Assembly: GCF_025751435.1 (NCBI RefSeq)
Contig: NZ_JAOWKY010000001.1
Span: 1,658,001 to 1,722,000 of the forward strand
Reading direction: 5' to 3'
Source of the DNA: Albidovulum marisflavi
Lineage (GTDB): Bacteria; Pseudomonadota; Alphaproteobacteria; Rhodobacterales; Rhodobacteraceae
DNA: 64,000 nt
The position numbers were made by a program, and so were the translations under genes. The notes under the pieces were generated by a model. That model saw nothing but the letters and a program-made list of their open reading frames with translations. It did not search any database and was not told where the DNA came from. Each line of letters starts with the position of its first letter. Positions within the stretch are counted from its first letter, which is position 1. Of this stretch, positions 56,143-64,000 are shown piece by piece.

Positions 56143-56868
56143 ATGTCGGCTGTTCTGGAGCGTGGGCGCTATCTGGCGCGGTTTGCCGCGTCCCCGGCGG
56201 ATCTGGATGCGGTTCTGTCGCTGCGCGCCGAAGCGTTCCGGGGCGGTGCCGACGATCGGGACGCGCTTGACGGCCGTTGCCTTCATCTGATGGTCACGCC
56301 ACAGGACGGTGGCCCCGTGCTGGCGTCATGTCGGGTGCTGGTCCTGCAGTCGGGGCAGGGGTTTCGCGATAGCTATTCCGCGGGCTTCTACGAGGTCGGA
56401 CAGATGGCCTGCCTGACCCACCCTGTGGCCGAGGTCGGCAGGCTATGTCTTTCGCCCGCCGCTCAGGATCCCGACGTCCTGCGCCTGCTCTGGGCCGCCC
56501 TGACGCGGCGCCTTGGCGCAGAGGGGGTGGCTTGCCTTTTCGGCTGCTGTTCCTTCCGAGGGGCCGATCCTGCGCGTCATGCGCCTGCCCTTGGGCTACT
56601 GGCCACCCGCCATCTGTTGCAGAGCCCTTGGCAGGTCCGCGCTACGACTGCAGAGCGTGTTGCCCTGGCCGGCATCTCCGCGACCGATCCCGATACCGCG
56701 CGGTCTGGGCTTCCGCCGCTGCTGCGCAGCTATCTGGCCATGGGCGGGCGTGTCGGGCAGGAGGCCGTCATCGACCGGGACCTGGACACGCTGCATGTCT
56801 TTACGCTGGTGGATGTCGCGGCGATGCCCGCAGCGCGTCTGGCGGCCTTGCAGGCGCTCTCACGTTGA
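56143..56868 (+). CDS. L-ornithine N(alpha)-acyltransferase-like GNAT protein (OlsB family)
   Basis: A 241-residue acyltransferase of the OlsB/hemolysin-related GNAT family, which transfers a 3-hydroxyacyl chain from ACP to ornithine in ornithine-lipid synthesis. Visible features are the N-terminal [36 protein letters not shown] and [24 protein letters not shown] (about 104-127), then [13 protein letters not shown]. The olsA partner is not adjacent, so the exact acyl acceptor is inferred from family. It is followed by a hairpin that serves the converging one-carbon operon. Confidence 0.8.
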   Translation: MSAVLERGRYLARFAASPADLDAVLSLRAEAFRGGADDRDALDGRCLHLMVTPQDGGPVLASCRVLVLQSGQGFRDSYSAGFYEVGQMACLTHPVAEVGRLCLSPAAQDPDVLRLLWAALTRRLGAEGVACLFGCCSFRGADPARHAPALGLLATRHLLQSPWQVRATTAERVALAGISATDPDTARSGLPPLLRSYLAMGGRVGQEAVIDRDLDTLHVFTLVDVAAMPAARLAALQALSR

Positions 56869-56891
56869 ACGCCTGAACAATTTTATATGCA

Positions 56892-56923
56892 GAAACGAAA
56901 ACGCCCCGGATTGCTCCGGGGCG
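56892..56923 (-). terminator. Terminator of the virF-metF-pterin methyltransferase operon
   Basis: On the minus strand the 9-base stem CGCCCCGGA/TCCGGGGCG with a 4-base loop is followed by TTTTCGTTT. It lies 24 bases after the stop of the pterin-binding gene. Confidence 0.9.
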
Positions 56924-56946
56924 CTTCCTGCAATGGTTTGGCTTGC

Positions 56947-57906
56947 TCAGGCGCGCGCGCGCCGGCCGCCGCGGCCGCCGCGGCCCGCAGCCGCCACTTC
57001 GGCGGAAGCGGTGGCGAAGTCCTTGCCCTCTTTCACCGCGTCCAGAACGCGCGAGAACTTGATCCACTCGCCGCCATTGGCGTCGTGGTTCATCAGGAAG
57101 TTGGCTGCACGGATCGCTTCCATCTCGACCGAGCGGACCGGGTTCATGATCGCCGAGGTCATGCCCGCGCCGATCGCCATCGGCAGGAAGGCGGCGTTGA
57201 TGCCGTGACGGTTGGGCAGGCCGAACGAGATGTTCGAGGCGCCGCAGGTGGTGTTGCAGCCCAGTTCCTCGCGCAGGCGCTTGACCAGCGTGAAGACCTG
57301 ACGGCCCGCCGTCGCCATCGCGCCGACCGGCATGACCAGCGGGTCGACGACGATATCATGCGCCGGGATGCCGAAGTCGGCAGCGCGCTGCACGATCTTG
57401 CGGGCAACCTCGAAGCGGACGTCCGGATCCTCGGAGATCCCGGTGTCGTCGTTAGAAATCGCGACGACCGGCACGTTGTATTTCTTGACCAGCGGCAGAA
57501 CCAGCTCAAGGCGGTCTTCCTCGCCCGTGACCGAGTTCAGAAGCGGACGGCCTTCGGCCGCGGCCAGACCGGCCTCAAGCGCGCCGGGAACCGACGAGTC
57601 GATGCACAGCGGCACATCGACCAGCGCCTGGACGATGTTGATCATCTTCGTCATCAGCGGCGGTTCGGTTTCGTTCGGGTTCGGGTTCGAGTTGTAGACG
57701 ACGCCCGCGTTGACATCGAGCACCATCGCACCGCATGCGACCTGTTCCAGCGCGTCCTTTTCAACGGTCGAGAAGTCGCCCGCCTCGAGTTCGGCGGCAA
57801 GCTTCTTGCGGCCGGTGGGGTTGATGCGCTCGCCGATCACGCAGAAGGGCTCATCAAAGCCGATGACGACGGTTTTCGTTTTCGATTCAACGACGGTACG
57901 GGTCAT
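56947..57906 (-). CDS. Pterin-binding (methyltetrahydrofolate) methyltransferase subunit
   Basis: A 319-residue dihydropteroate-synthase-fold protein like the methyltetrahydrofolate-binding domain of MetH and of corrinoid methyltransferases. Family segments are VIGERINPTGRKKLAAEL near 23-40, AMVLDVNAG near 59, LCIDSSVPGALEAGLAA near 98-114, VDPLVMPVGAMATAGRQ near 185, and GCNTTCGASNISFGLPNR near 213-230. It ends in a basic Gly/Arg tail. In Rhodobacteraceae MetH is thought to be split into separate proteins, and this is probably the pterin-binding part. It lies 15 bases downstream of metF. Confidence 0.85.
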   Translation of the reverse strand: MTRTVVESKTKTVVIGFDEPFCVIGERINPTGRKKLAAELEAGDFSTVEKDALEQVACGAMVLDVNAGVVYNSNPNPNETEPPLMTKMINIVQALVDVPLCIDSSVPGALEAGLAAAEGRPLLNSVTGEEDRLELVLPLVKKYNVPVVAISNDDTGISEDPDVRFEVARKIVQRAADFGIPAHDIVVDPLVMPVGAMATAGRQVFTLVKRLREELGCNTTCGASNISFGLPNRHGINAAFLPMAIGAGMTSAIMNPVRSVEMEAIRAANFLMNHDANGGEWIKFSRVLDAVKEGKDFATASAEVAAAGRGGRGGRRARA

Positions 57907-57921
57907 AATTCACCTTATCTC

Positions 57922-58845
57922 TTAGCTTTGCGCGGCCGGGACGGCGGACTTGCCGCCATGCTCGATGGCCCAGGTTGCGTTGGTCTTAATCCCGCCAAGC
58001 GGGAAGAAGTGGACGGCTTCGATGCCGAAGTCGGGGTTCGCGGCCTTGTAGGCGGCAAGCTCGCTGACGAATTCGTTGGGCTCGTACGGCAGCAGCAGCT
58101 TGGTCACGTCCATCGCGCGCTTCTGAAGGACGCGGAGCGAGGCACCGACGCCGCAGGCGATGGCGAACTTGATCATGGTCTGCAGCTTGGCGGGGCCCGC
58201 GACACCGATATGGACCGGGATGTCGACGCCTTCGGCATTCAGGCGGTTCACCCACTCGATCACAGGCTTGGCCTCGAAGCAGAACTGGGTCGCCATCGCC
58301 ATCTTGGCGTCGGTGCGGTCCTTGAACGCCTGCTTCCACTTGAGCGCGGCCATGACGTTCTTGTCCGATCCATCCGGATCGATGTCCTTGTTGCCTTCCG
58401 GGTGGCCGGCAACGTGAAGACGCTCAAACCCATCGAAAAGGCCGGTTTCGATGAGCTGCATCGAATTGTCGAAGTCGCCGTGCGGGGTCGAAATGCCGCC
58501 GCCCAGAAGCAGGGCCTGCTTGACATCGGCCTCGGCCTTGTAGCGGGCGATCCAGTCGGCAAGCGTCGCCTTGTCCTTGATGATGCGCGCGGGAAAGTGC
58601 GGCATTACCGGGAAGCCCTCGGCGTTGAGGCGCTTGGCGGTGGCCACCATGTCCTCGATCGGGGTGCCGTCGATGTGGGCGATGTAGACGCGCGTACCTG
58701 CGGGCAGGATTTCACGGAAATCCTCGACCTTCTCGGCGGTGCGCGGCATCACCTCGATCGAGTAGCCCTTCAGGAAGGCTTCGACCGACTCGGAGGAGCC
58801 GGTGGATGCGGGGGTTTCCTTGCGGCGGAAGTTCAAAAGTGCCAT
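57922..58845 (-). CDS. metF: Methylenetetrahydrofolate reductase family protein
   Basis: Flavin enzyme of about 307 residues that makes 5-methyltetrahydrofolate. The TIM-barrel pattern of MetF appears as SIEVMPRTAEKVEDF near 29-43, VMPHFPARIIKD near 78, ALLLGGGISTPHGDFDNSMQLIE near 108-130, and KMAMATQFCFEAKPVIEW near 181. The sequence departs from E. coli MetF in the usual manner of this alphaproteobacterial type. It lies between the virulence-factor gene and the pterin-binding gene in one operon. Confidence 0.85.
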   Translation of the reverse strand: MALLNFRRKETPASTGSSESVEAFLKGYSIEVMPRTAEKVEDFREILPAGTRVYIAHIDGTPIEDMVATAKRLNAEGFPVMPHFPARIIKDKATLADWIARYKAEADVKQALLLGGGISTPHGDFDNSMQLIETGLFDGFERLHVAGHPEGNKDIDPDGSDKNVMAALKWKQAFKDRTDAKMAMATQFCFEAKPVIEWVNRLNAEGVDIPVHIGVAGPAKLQTMIKFAIACGVGASLRVLQKRAMDVTKLLLPYEPNEFVSELAAYKAANPDFGIEAVHFFPLGGIKTNATWAIEHGGKSAVPAAQS

Positions 58846-58875
58846 GGCGGCTCTCCACAGGTTGTGGCGGGGCTA

Positions 58876-59172
58876 TCAGGCCCAGCCGTCATTCGCGATC
58901 AGCGCCTTGAGGCGCTCGTTGTCGTATTCGGCCTCGATCCGGGCGAGCTCGGAGGTTGCGACCGCCTCGTCCTCGCCTTCGACCTCGACGGGCGCGGCCT
59001 TGCGCCACTCGGCCAGGTAGGCATCCGTGTCGCGCGCGCCGATCTTCATGGCGCAGCGGTCGATAGCCTGTTCAAACCGCTCGGGCAGCGGTTTCTTCAC
59101 GCCGCGTCGCCCCTTGCCCACTATAATCTGGGCCGGGATGTCGCGCCAGTAGACGATGGTGACCTCTGCCAT
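58876..59172 (-). CDS. Virulence-factor family protein (small metF-linked protein)
   Basis: A 98-residue soluble protein of the 'virulence factor' domain family found next to metF in Rhodobacterales. It starts MAEVTIVYWRDIPAQIIVGKGRRGVK and continues with PERFEQAIDRCAMKIGARDTDAYLAEWRK; no catalytic motif is visible. The ATG at 59172 follows AAGGATTCGAC, preferred to an ATG at 59241. It is first in an operon with metF and the pterin-binding gene, so a supporting part in methyl-group transfer is likely; the family name gives no real function. Confidence 0.82.
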   Translation of the reverse strand: MAEVTIVYWRDIPAQIIVGKGRRGVKKPLPERFEQAIDRCAMKIGARDTDAYLAEWRKAAPVEVEGEDEAVATSELARIEAEYDNERLKALIANDGWA

Positions 59173-59310
59173 GTCGAATCCTTGTTTTATGGCCCTCTCA
59201 ATACGCCGCCTTTCGCGACCGCCAATGACGGTTTTCGACATGGTGCGCGATCAGAGCGACCTTGGGCGCCTTGATAGCGGCACCGGTCCGATTGCGCCAC
59301 CGCAGAGATG

Positions 59311-59326
59311 CGGGAAAGTTTTCCCG
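59311..59326. promoter_or_regulatory. Palindrome between the metF operon and ppx
   Basis: CGGGAAAGTTTTCCCG is a 7-base inverted repeat around GT, located in the 287-base divergent gap about 140 bases from each start. It may be an operator for the one-carbon operon or for ppx. No matching regulator is known to me. The rest of the gap shows only ppx's GGAGG ribosome-binding site. Confidence 0.4.
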
Positions 59327-59459
59327 GTTTCGCCGCGCTGATCAAAACGGCTTCCTGTCTTGGGCGCGGCAAGCGTTTTGCGTCGACCCCCCGCGCCAAC
59401 TTGATTGATCCGATGGGCGGGTCTACAGTTCACCCAACACTCATTCGGAGGGCGCAACG

Positions 59460-60572
59460 ATGGCGCCCAGGCGTCCTGGCGGTCAGGGCGCGTTCCCGAT
59501 CCCGGTCGAGCCGCCCAAGGCCGCAAAACCCGATCCTGCGCAGCTTTATGCGGCGCTTGATCTTGGCACGAACAGTTGTCGCATGCTGGTTGCCCAACCG
59601 AAGGGCAGCCAGTTTCACGTCGTGGACAGCTTTTCCAAGTCGGTCCAGCTTGGAATCGGCCTGGAAGCGTCGGGCCGGCTCAGCCGCGCGTCGATGTCCC
59701 GAACGATCCAGGCGCTTCAGATCTGCCGACGCAAGCTGGATCAGCTCGACGTCCGGCGGATGCGGCTGGTCGCGACCGAAGCTTGCAGGCGGGCCAGGAA
59801 CGCGCGCGATTTCCTGCGCCTGATCCGGCGCGAAACCGGCCTTTCGCTGGAGATCATCGAACCGGAAGAGGAGGCGCGGCTGGCGGTCGTGTCCTGTGCG
59901 CCGCTCGTTTCCACCCGTACGGAACAGCTTCTGGTCGTCGATATTGGCGGCGGCTCGACCGAACTGGTCTGGATCGACCTTTCGGCGGTGCCGCGTGTCG
60001 ACCGTCCGCGTGCCATCATGCGCCTGCACGCGGGCTTCCATCCGCCCGACAGTGTCTTCCCGGCGGCAAAGGTCGTCGACTGGATCTCGGTTCCTCTCGG
60101 CGTCGCGACACTGAATGACCAGTTCAACGACGTCGAGGACGATGCGGCGCGCTTCGCGCTGATGAGCTGGTTCTTTGAGGAGAAGCTGGCGGATTTTTCG
60201 CCTTACAACTCCAGCCAACCGCGCGAAGGTTTCCAGATCATCGGAACCTCGGGCACTGTCACCACGGTCGCTGCCAGCCATCTGGGACTGAAGCGCTACG
60301 ACAGGACCAAGGTGGACGGGCTTCGGATGACCTCGGACCAGATCGACCGCGTGATCCGGGAATACCTGACTTTGGGGCCGGAAGGGCGGCGGACCGATCC
60401 CAGGATCGGCCGCGACCGGCACACGCTGATCATGTCCGGTGCGGCGATCCTTCAGGCGTTGATGCGGATCTGGCCGACGGACCGGCTTTCGGTTGCGGAT
60501 CGGGGACTGCGCGAAGGGTTGCTCTACGCCCAGATGTCGGCGGACGGCGTGCTTGAGGACGGGCCCTACTGA
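59460..60572 (+). CDS. ppx: Exopolyphosphatase / Ppx-GppA family phosphatase
   Basis: A 370-residue member of the ASKHA-fold Ppx/GppA family that hydrolyses polyphosphate or pppGpp. It has the phosphate-1 motif YAALDLGTNSCRMLVA near 30-45, the DIGGGSTELVW motif near 161-171, the EPEEEARLAV region near 138, and IGTSGTVTTVAASHL near 260. The short C-terminus lacks the HD-like domain of long Ppx proteins. GGAGGGCGCAACG precedes the ATG. The rlmE gene follows 69 bases later; this pairing is common in alphaproteobacteria. Confidence 0.9.
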   Translation: MAPRRPGGQGAFPIPVEPPKAAKPDPAQLYAALDLGTNSCRMLVAQPKGSQFHVVDSFSKSVQLGIGLEASGRLSRASMSRTIQALQICRRKLDQLDVRRMRLVATEACRRARNARDFLRLIRRETGLSLEIIEPEEEARLAVVSCAPLVSTRTEQLLVVDIGGGSTELVWIDLSAVPRVDRPRAIMRLHAGFHPPDSVFPAAKVVDWISVPLGVATLNDQFNDVEDDAARFALMSWFFEEKLADFSPYNSSQPREGFQIIGTSGTVTTVAASHLGLKRYDRTKVDGLRMTSDQIDRVIREYLTLGPEGRRTDPRIGRDRHTLIMSGAAILQALMRIWPTDRLSVADRGLREGLLYAQMSADGVLEDGPY

Positions 60573-60641
60573 TCCCGGCCTTGGTTGCGGGATCGCGCGC
60601 ATCCGGCTATCTGGGGCGGAACGAAAGGGCAGGCTTAGAAA

Positions 60642-61403
60642 ATGGCGAAGACACCATCGGGCAAGACTTCGGGCCGCGGGCAGCGCGAGCTGCGCGTGCG
60701 CGTGAAGACCGCCAAGGGGCGCAAGCTGTCCTCCACCCTCTGGTTGGAGCGGCAGCTGAACGACCCCTACGTTCTGCGTGCCAAGAAGGAAGGATATCGG
60801 GGCCGCGCCGCCTACAAGATCCTCGAGCTGGACGAAAAGTACCGCTTTCTGGTGCCCGGGGCGCGGGTTGTCGATCTTGGCTGCGCTCCGGGCGGCTGGT
60901 GCCAGGTGGCCGTTCAGCGCGTGAATGCGTTGGGGGAAAAGTCTGGAAAGAAGGTCGGGCGCGTGATTGGCGTCGACCTGCAAGAGGTCGAACCGATCGC
61001 CGGTGCGGAAATTCATCAGCTGGATTTCCTGTCGGAGGGGGCGGACGACAAGGTCAAGGAATGGCTGGGCGGACCGGCTGACGTGGTGATGAGCGATATG
61101 GCCGCGTCAGCCTCGGGGCATAAGGGCACCGACCACCTTCGCATCATCGCGCTGTGCGAGGCCGCCGTCGACCTGGCCTTCGACGTGCTGGTCGAGGGTG
61201 GGACCTTTGTCGCGAAGGTTCTGGCCGGGGGCGCGGAAAGCGAGCTTCAGGCCATGCTCAAGCGGTCCTTCACCAAGGTCGCAAACGTGAAACCCCCCGC
61301 AAGCCGCGCGGACAGCTCGGAAAAGTTCGTCGTGGCCACCGGGTTCAGGGGGCGCGACGGCTCGGGCGCCCAGCGTGACGAAGACGACACGCCGGAAGCC
61401 TAG
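60642..61403 (+). CDS. rlmE: 23S rRNA (uridine-2'-O)-methyltransferase RlmE (FtsJ/RrmJ)
   Basis: Methylates U2552 of 23S rRNA on the 50S subunit. The 253-residue protein has a basic N-terminal extension of about 30 residues, then the RlmE core: [13 protein letters not shown] near 55-67 with the first catalytic lysine, [19 protein letters not shown] (SAM site) near 76-94, [18 protein letters not shown] near 148-165 with the catalytic aspartate, and [12 protein letters not shown] with a further lysine near 190. Length is larger than E. coli RlmE (209) because of N- and C-terminal tails. Confidence 0.93.
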   Translation: MAKTPSGKTSGRGQRELRVRVKTAKGRKLSSTLWLERQLNDPYVLRAKKEGYRGRAAYKILELDEKYRFLVPGARVVDLGCAPGGWCQVAVQRVNALGEKSGKKVGRVIGVDLQEVEPIAGAEIHQLDFLSEGADDKVKEWLGGPADVVMSDMAASASGHKGTDHLRIIALCEAAVDLAFDVLVEGGTFVAKVLAGGAESELQAMLKRSFTKVANVKPPASRADSSEKFVVATGFRGRDGSGAQRDEDDTPEA

Positions 61404-61406
61404 CGG

Positions 61407-61913
61407 TCAGGGTGCGGTCGAGATCAGGACGCCATCGACGTTGATCGCCGCAGGTTTACCGCAGTGGAAGAGGAAGTAGGTCAGGCCGAAGCTTGGCTGG
61501 CGCATCGCGCCCGGTCGGTTCAACAGGTCGCGGGCCCTGCGAAACTCTGGCGCGGCGGGATTTGCGGTCGTCGCCACCGGTTGGTGAGGCGACACCAGCA
61601 GGTCCGAGCGTGGACGGCCCGGACCAAAGAAGTTGGCGGGGATCTTGATCGGCGCTGCGTCCGGGCAGCGCGCGAGAAAGTCCTCATCCAGATGGATCTT
61701 GTCGGTTGCAGCCACCTTGATGAAGGCGCCCGTGTCCATGCGCACGGGGTCATTGGCGCGCAGGCCCTGAACGGGCATTTCGCCGAAGGACGTGGAAACG
61801 CGCGCATTCCAGCAAATGCCGGGCAGGTTCCAGTCCGTTCGCGGCCGCGGCCAGTTCGCGCGCGGAACACCTTGTGTCAGGTCTGTCTGAAGGTATTCGC
61901 CATGGCCCTGCAT
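61407..61913 (-). CDS. Hint-like domain protein
   Basis: A 168-residue protein with the pattern of the Hedgehog/intein-like (Hint) domains common in Rhodobacterales: a Cys at the start of the domain (NLPGICWNARVSTSFGEMPVQGLRANDPVRM, Cys34), then KVAATDKIHLDEDFL, and the RSDLLVSPHQPV motif near 105-116 with the conserved His. The family start LQTDLTQGVPR supports the chosen ATG. It ends NVDGVLIS-TAP and converges on rlmE. The role of solitary Hint proteins is unknown; self-processing has not been shown here. Confidence 0.68.
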   Translation of the reverse strand: MQGHGEYLQTDLTQGVPRANWPRPRTDWNLPGICWNARVSTSFGEMPVQGLRANDPVRMDTGAFIKVAATDKIHLDEDFLARCPDAAPIKIPANFFGPGRPRSDLLVSPHQPVATTANPAAPEFRRARDLLNRPGAMRQPSFGLTYFLFHCGKPAAINVDGVLISTAP

Positions 61914-63003
61914 CGATCATCCGATCTTGCTGCAGTGCCGTTACCCACGAGGCATGCCGGGGCGGAGCAGACTTCGGCCCCGGCACACCTCACCGTGGTA
62001 ATCAACGAGCCGACCCCGGTCGGCAATACTCGTTACGAAACAGCACTGGTACTACATCACTTGTTACCTGGCATCGCCGGAGGTGGAGCTTTCCGGATCC
62101 GCCATACCTAAAGGGAACACGAAATCCTTGGCGGGGTTAAGGCGTTTTTTCTCAAAGATGCCCATTTTCATGCTGTTGGCGGTAACCCCACGGTGCGACA
62201 GCCGCGCCTTGTGCCGATGCCGCCGAAACAAAAGAAGCAAAGTTCTTAACCTTTCGTTAGGTTTTTGCTGCTCTCGTTTCGGTCATTGTTGCGCATGCCC
62301 TGCCAATTCACGTTGGGGTGAGGAGGGCGAGACCATTTGATCATAAGGTATTTTGGTGGTCTCGGCAGCGAAACAATTTGCGTATCTACCAAGCAATTCG
62401 ATCCGAAGCGCTGCCATTCATCCGGAAGTTGTGCGCGGAAGTGATTCTTTCTTGGTGATTACGGCAAGAAAGTGGCGTTCGACATGTTCATGTTTGTGCA
62501 ACAAAATTTCATCGGGATAATTGCATCCCTGCAACATTAACTGGAGTGGTTGTAGCTGCCTTGCGTGTCGGATCCTCGCGGTCCCGGAGGGGTGATGACT
62601 TCACCAGATCGTCAGTCGGCCAGGATGCTCACCACAGGCCGCGACCGCCGCCAAGGATCCGGCGCGCTGCAATCCGGGTCCATGATTGGTGCCGCGACTA
62701 AGCGCCTTTCCGTTTCGTATCCAGGTGGTTCGCCCTCAAAACTTGGTGAATGGCGGAAAATGTGCTTTAGTAACAATGTGCGATGTCGCCACAGGGGCCA
62801 AATACCGCAACTGGCCCGAACGCCGGCATGTCCGCTGTCGACCCTTTCGGACATGCCAATCGGCCGGTTCAGGACCCTCCACTCGTTCTGTTGGCCGTAA
62901 CCAAAGCCGGGCTTGATCGCCTTGATCGACACGCCCTGCGACGATCGCTTGATGTGGGCGCTTGAGTTTGGGTGCCAGAGGTGCGGCGAATGAGGAGGGC
63001 GAA
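61914..63003. other. Gene-poor region of about 1.1 kb
   Basis: No gene with convincing codon use lies here. A 69-codon frame (61902-62111, plus) and several frames near 62565-62932 lack ribosome-binding sites or known relatives. The middle (about 62150-62560) is visibly A+T-rich compared with the rest of the window, with repeated TTTC/AAAG runs. A weak hairpin AACCT/AGGTT followed by TTTT lies near 62248-62264. The stretch could hold promoters for the stress-protein gene, an unrecognised small RNA, or remnants of a lost gene. Confidence 0.5.
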
Positions 63004-63420
63004 GTGTTCAGCAACATCATGGTTCCGGTTGACCTGCGGCATCTTGAAAGAATGTCCAAGTCGCTGCAGGCCGCTGCCGATCTGGCGCGGCTTTATTCGG
63101 CGCGCGTGTGTTACGTGGGCGTCAGCAGCGCAGAGCCAAGCGACCTGGGTCACCGTCCCGAAGAGGTTGCGGCGCGTCTTTCGGGTTTCGCAAAGGCGGA
63201 AGCCGCGAAGCATGGCCATCAGGGCGCGTCCCATCTGGTCATCAACCATGACCCTACCACGGAGCTGGACAAGGCGCTGAACGACGCCGTTGAGGAAGTC
63301 GGCGCTGATCTCGTGGTGATGGCCACGCATATCCCCAACGTGACCGATTACATATGGGCGTCGCACGGCGGCACGCTGGCGCTGCATTCGCCTGTCTCGG
63401 TCATGCTTGTGCGTGGCTGA
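63004..63420 (+). CDS. Universal stress protein (UspA family)
   Basis: A 138-residue cytoplasmic nucleotide-binding protein. A GTG start at 63004 follows GGAGGGCGAA and gives FSNIMVPVDLRHLE as N-terminus, with the ATP-binding motif in VVMATHIPNVTDYIWASHGGTLALHSPVSVMLVRG near 104-138. ATP binding is uncertain because the G-x2-G-x9-G spacing is altered. It precedes a BCCT transporter gene by 49 bases, an arrangement seen for osmolyte transporters with accompanying Usp proteins. Confidence 0.88.
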   Translation: MFSNIMVPVDLRHLERMSKSLQAAADLARLYSARVCYVGVSSAEPSDLGHRPEEVAARLSGFAKAEAAKHGHQGASHLVINHDPTTELDKALNDAVEEVGADLVVMATHIPNVTDYIWASHGGTLALHSPVSVMLVRG

Positions 63421-63469
63421 AGACCCGAGAACGGACGACAAACTGAAGACTGCGACAGGAGACGGCCAC

Positions 63470-64000
63470 ATGAACGAACAGGACAGCACACAAGGCATCC
63501 CGATCCCGGAAGGCGCAGCGGATATCATCGACACCGATTACATGATCGGCCAGGACAACATTGAGGGCCAGGTTGGGCCCTTCGGCTTCGACGTCCACAA
63601 CCCGGTCTTCCTCGTTTCGGGGCTGACGATCGTGGCGTTCGTGTTCTATGCGCTGGCGCTTCCCGAACAGGCGAGCGACGTCTTCGGCTGGCTTCGGCCA
63701 TGGCTGACCTCGACCTTTGACTGGTTCTTCCTGGGGGCCGCGAACATATTCGTCGTCTTCTGCCTGTTCCTTATCGTCAGCCCTTGGGGTTCGGTGCGCC
63801 TTGGCGGCAAGGAAGCGACGCCCGACTATAGTTACATCGGGTGGTTCGCGATGCTCTTCGCGGCCGGCATGGGCATCGGGCTTATGTTCTTCGGGGTGCT
63901 GGAGCCTGTCTATCACATGGCGATCTCAGAACCCTTGGGTGTACCGTCGCCCATCGCCGAGGACGGAACGATCATCCCCGAAAATGTCGAGGCGGCCAAG
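63470..64000 (+). CDS. BCCT-family (betaine/carnitine/choline) transporter, partial
   Basis: The first 177 codons of a secondary transporter of quaternary ammonium compounds. It starts MNEQDSTQGIPIPEGAADII with a hydrophilic N-terminus of about 45 residues, then helices VFLVSGLTIVAFVFYALALP and WFFLGAANIFVVFCLFLIVSPWGSVRLGG near 88-116. The conserved BCCT element YIGWFAMLFAAGMGIGLMFFGVLEPVYH near 123-150 is clear. The rest lies beyond the right edge. An osmoprotectant role is inferred from the family and the neighbouring Usp gene. Confidence 0.92.
   Translation, partial: MNEQDSTQGIPIPEGAADIIDTDYMIGQDNIEGQVGPFGFDVHNPVFLVSGLTIVAFVFYALALPEQASDVFGWLRPWLTSTFDWFFLGAANIFVVFCLFLIVSPWGSVRLGGKEATPDYSYIGWFAMLFAAGMGIGLMFFGVLEPVYHMAISEPLGVPSPIAEDGTIIPENVEAAK

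Noticed and set aside
56887-59274. 795-codon plus-strand frame across the metF operon
   Set aside because: It is antisense to three genes with clear families and has no recognisable domain; long antisense frames are expected at this base composition.
61902-62111. 69-codon plus-strand frame starting MALHRSSDLAAV
   Set aside because: It overlaps the start of the Hint-like gene on the other strand, has weak third-position bias and no ribosome-binding site; possible but unsupported.
62246-62260. CtrA-like site TTAA-N7-TTAG
   Set aside because: It is one mismatch from the CtrA consensus and far from any gene start; such a match is expected by chance in A+T-rich sequence.
62565-62932. Frames of about 110 codons on both strands in the gene-poor region
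   Set aside because: Neither has a ribosome-binding site or a recognisable family, and both cover the same bases with similar composition.

Overview
The window is chromosomal DNA of an alphaproteobacterium, most likely a member of the Rhodobacteraceae (Rhodobacter/Roseobacter group). The reasons are the high G+C content with long antisense open frames, a class II (B12-dependent) ribonucleotide reductase, a two-domain cold-shock protein, a Cys-poor DksA, a TakP-type keto-acid TRAP binding protein, a virulence-factor/metF/pterin-methyltransferase cluster, and the gene order rpmF-plsX-fabH-ihfA-merR. I see no transposase, phage gene, rRNA, CRISPR array or plasmid function; it reads as core genome.

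Layout. 1-5.7 kb, minus strand: fabI, gpt, a DUF2127 membrane protein, an aminotransferase, ppiD and the start of trpE (cut by the window edge). 5.9-7.8 kb, plus: pdxH, a double cold-shock protein, a DUF192 protein and tRNA-Pro(UGG). 8-12 kb: nrdJ behind two NrdR-type boxes. 12-15 kb: a lone GT-C type membrane protein and a tandem pair of small exported EF-hand proteins. 14.8-17.4 kb: ilvI-ilvH on the minus strand with a leader peptide and attenuator. 17.5-22.2 kb: a Ca2+/Na+ exchanger and a TRAP transporter whose binding protein and membrane subunits converge from opposite strands. 22.4-24.4 kb: bpt, a DUF2852 protein and a YbaK-type deacylase. 24.5-28.3 kb: glnE and two uncharacterised genes. 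28.3-30.8 kb: edd-eda behind a LacI-type operator. 31-32.8 kb: an RlmI-type methyltransferase coupled to a PIN-domain protein. 32.9-38.6 kb: a compact eight-gene minus-strand run with a MoxR ATPase, acetyltransferase, DUF2927 lipoprotein, 54-residue membrane peptide, VWA protein, small membrane protein, DedA protein and M48 protease. 38.8-42.5 kb: dksA, two FAD enzymes and xth. 42.6-49.5 kb: erpA, then dgt, argS, a SPOR protein, nagZ, scpA and scpB. 49.5-55 kb, minus: dcd, tRNA-Pro(GGG), merR, ihfA, fabH, plsX, rpmF and yceD. 55-61.4 kb: bamE, msrB, an olsB-like gene, the one-carbon/methionine cluster, ppx and rlmE. 61.4-64 kb: a Hint-like protein, a gene-poor stretch of about 1.1 kb, a universal stress protein and the start of a BCCT transporter.

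Most genes are housekeeping: fatty-acid and phospholipid initiation (fabI, fabH, plsX), branched-chain and tryptophan synthesis, nitrogen control (glnE), Entner-Doudoroff sugar catabolism, nucleotide pools (nrdJ, dgt, dcd, gpt), chromosome condensation (scpAB, ihfA) and rRNA/tRNA functions. The items most worth attention are the MoxR-VWA envelope operon, the ilv attenuator with its branched-chain-rich leader peptide, the helically phased NrdR box pair, the edd operator that overlaps a promoter -35 element, and the pterin-binding/MetF/virulence-factor cluster that probably belongs to a split B12 methionine synthase.
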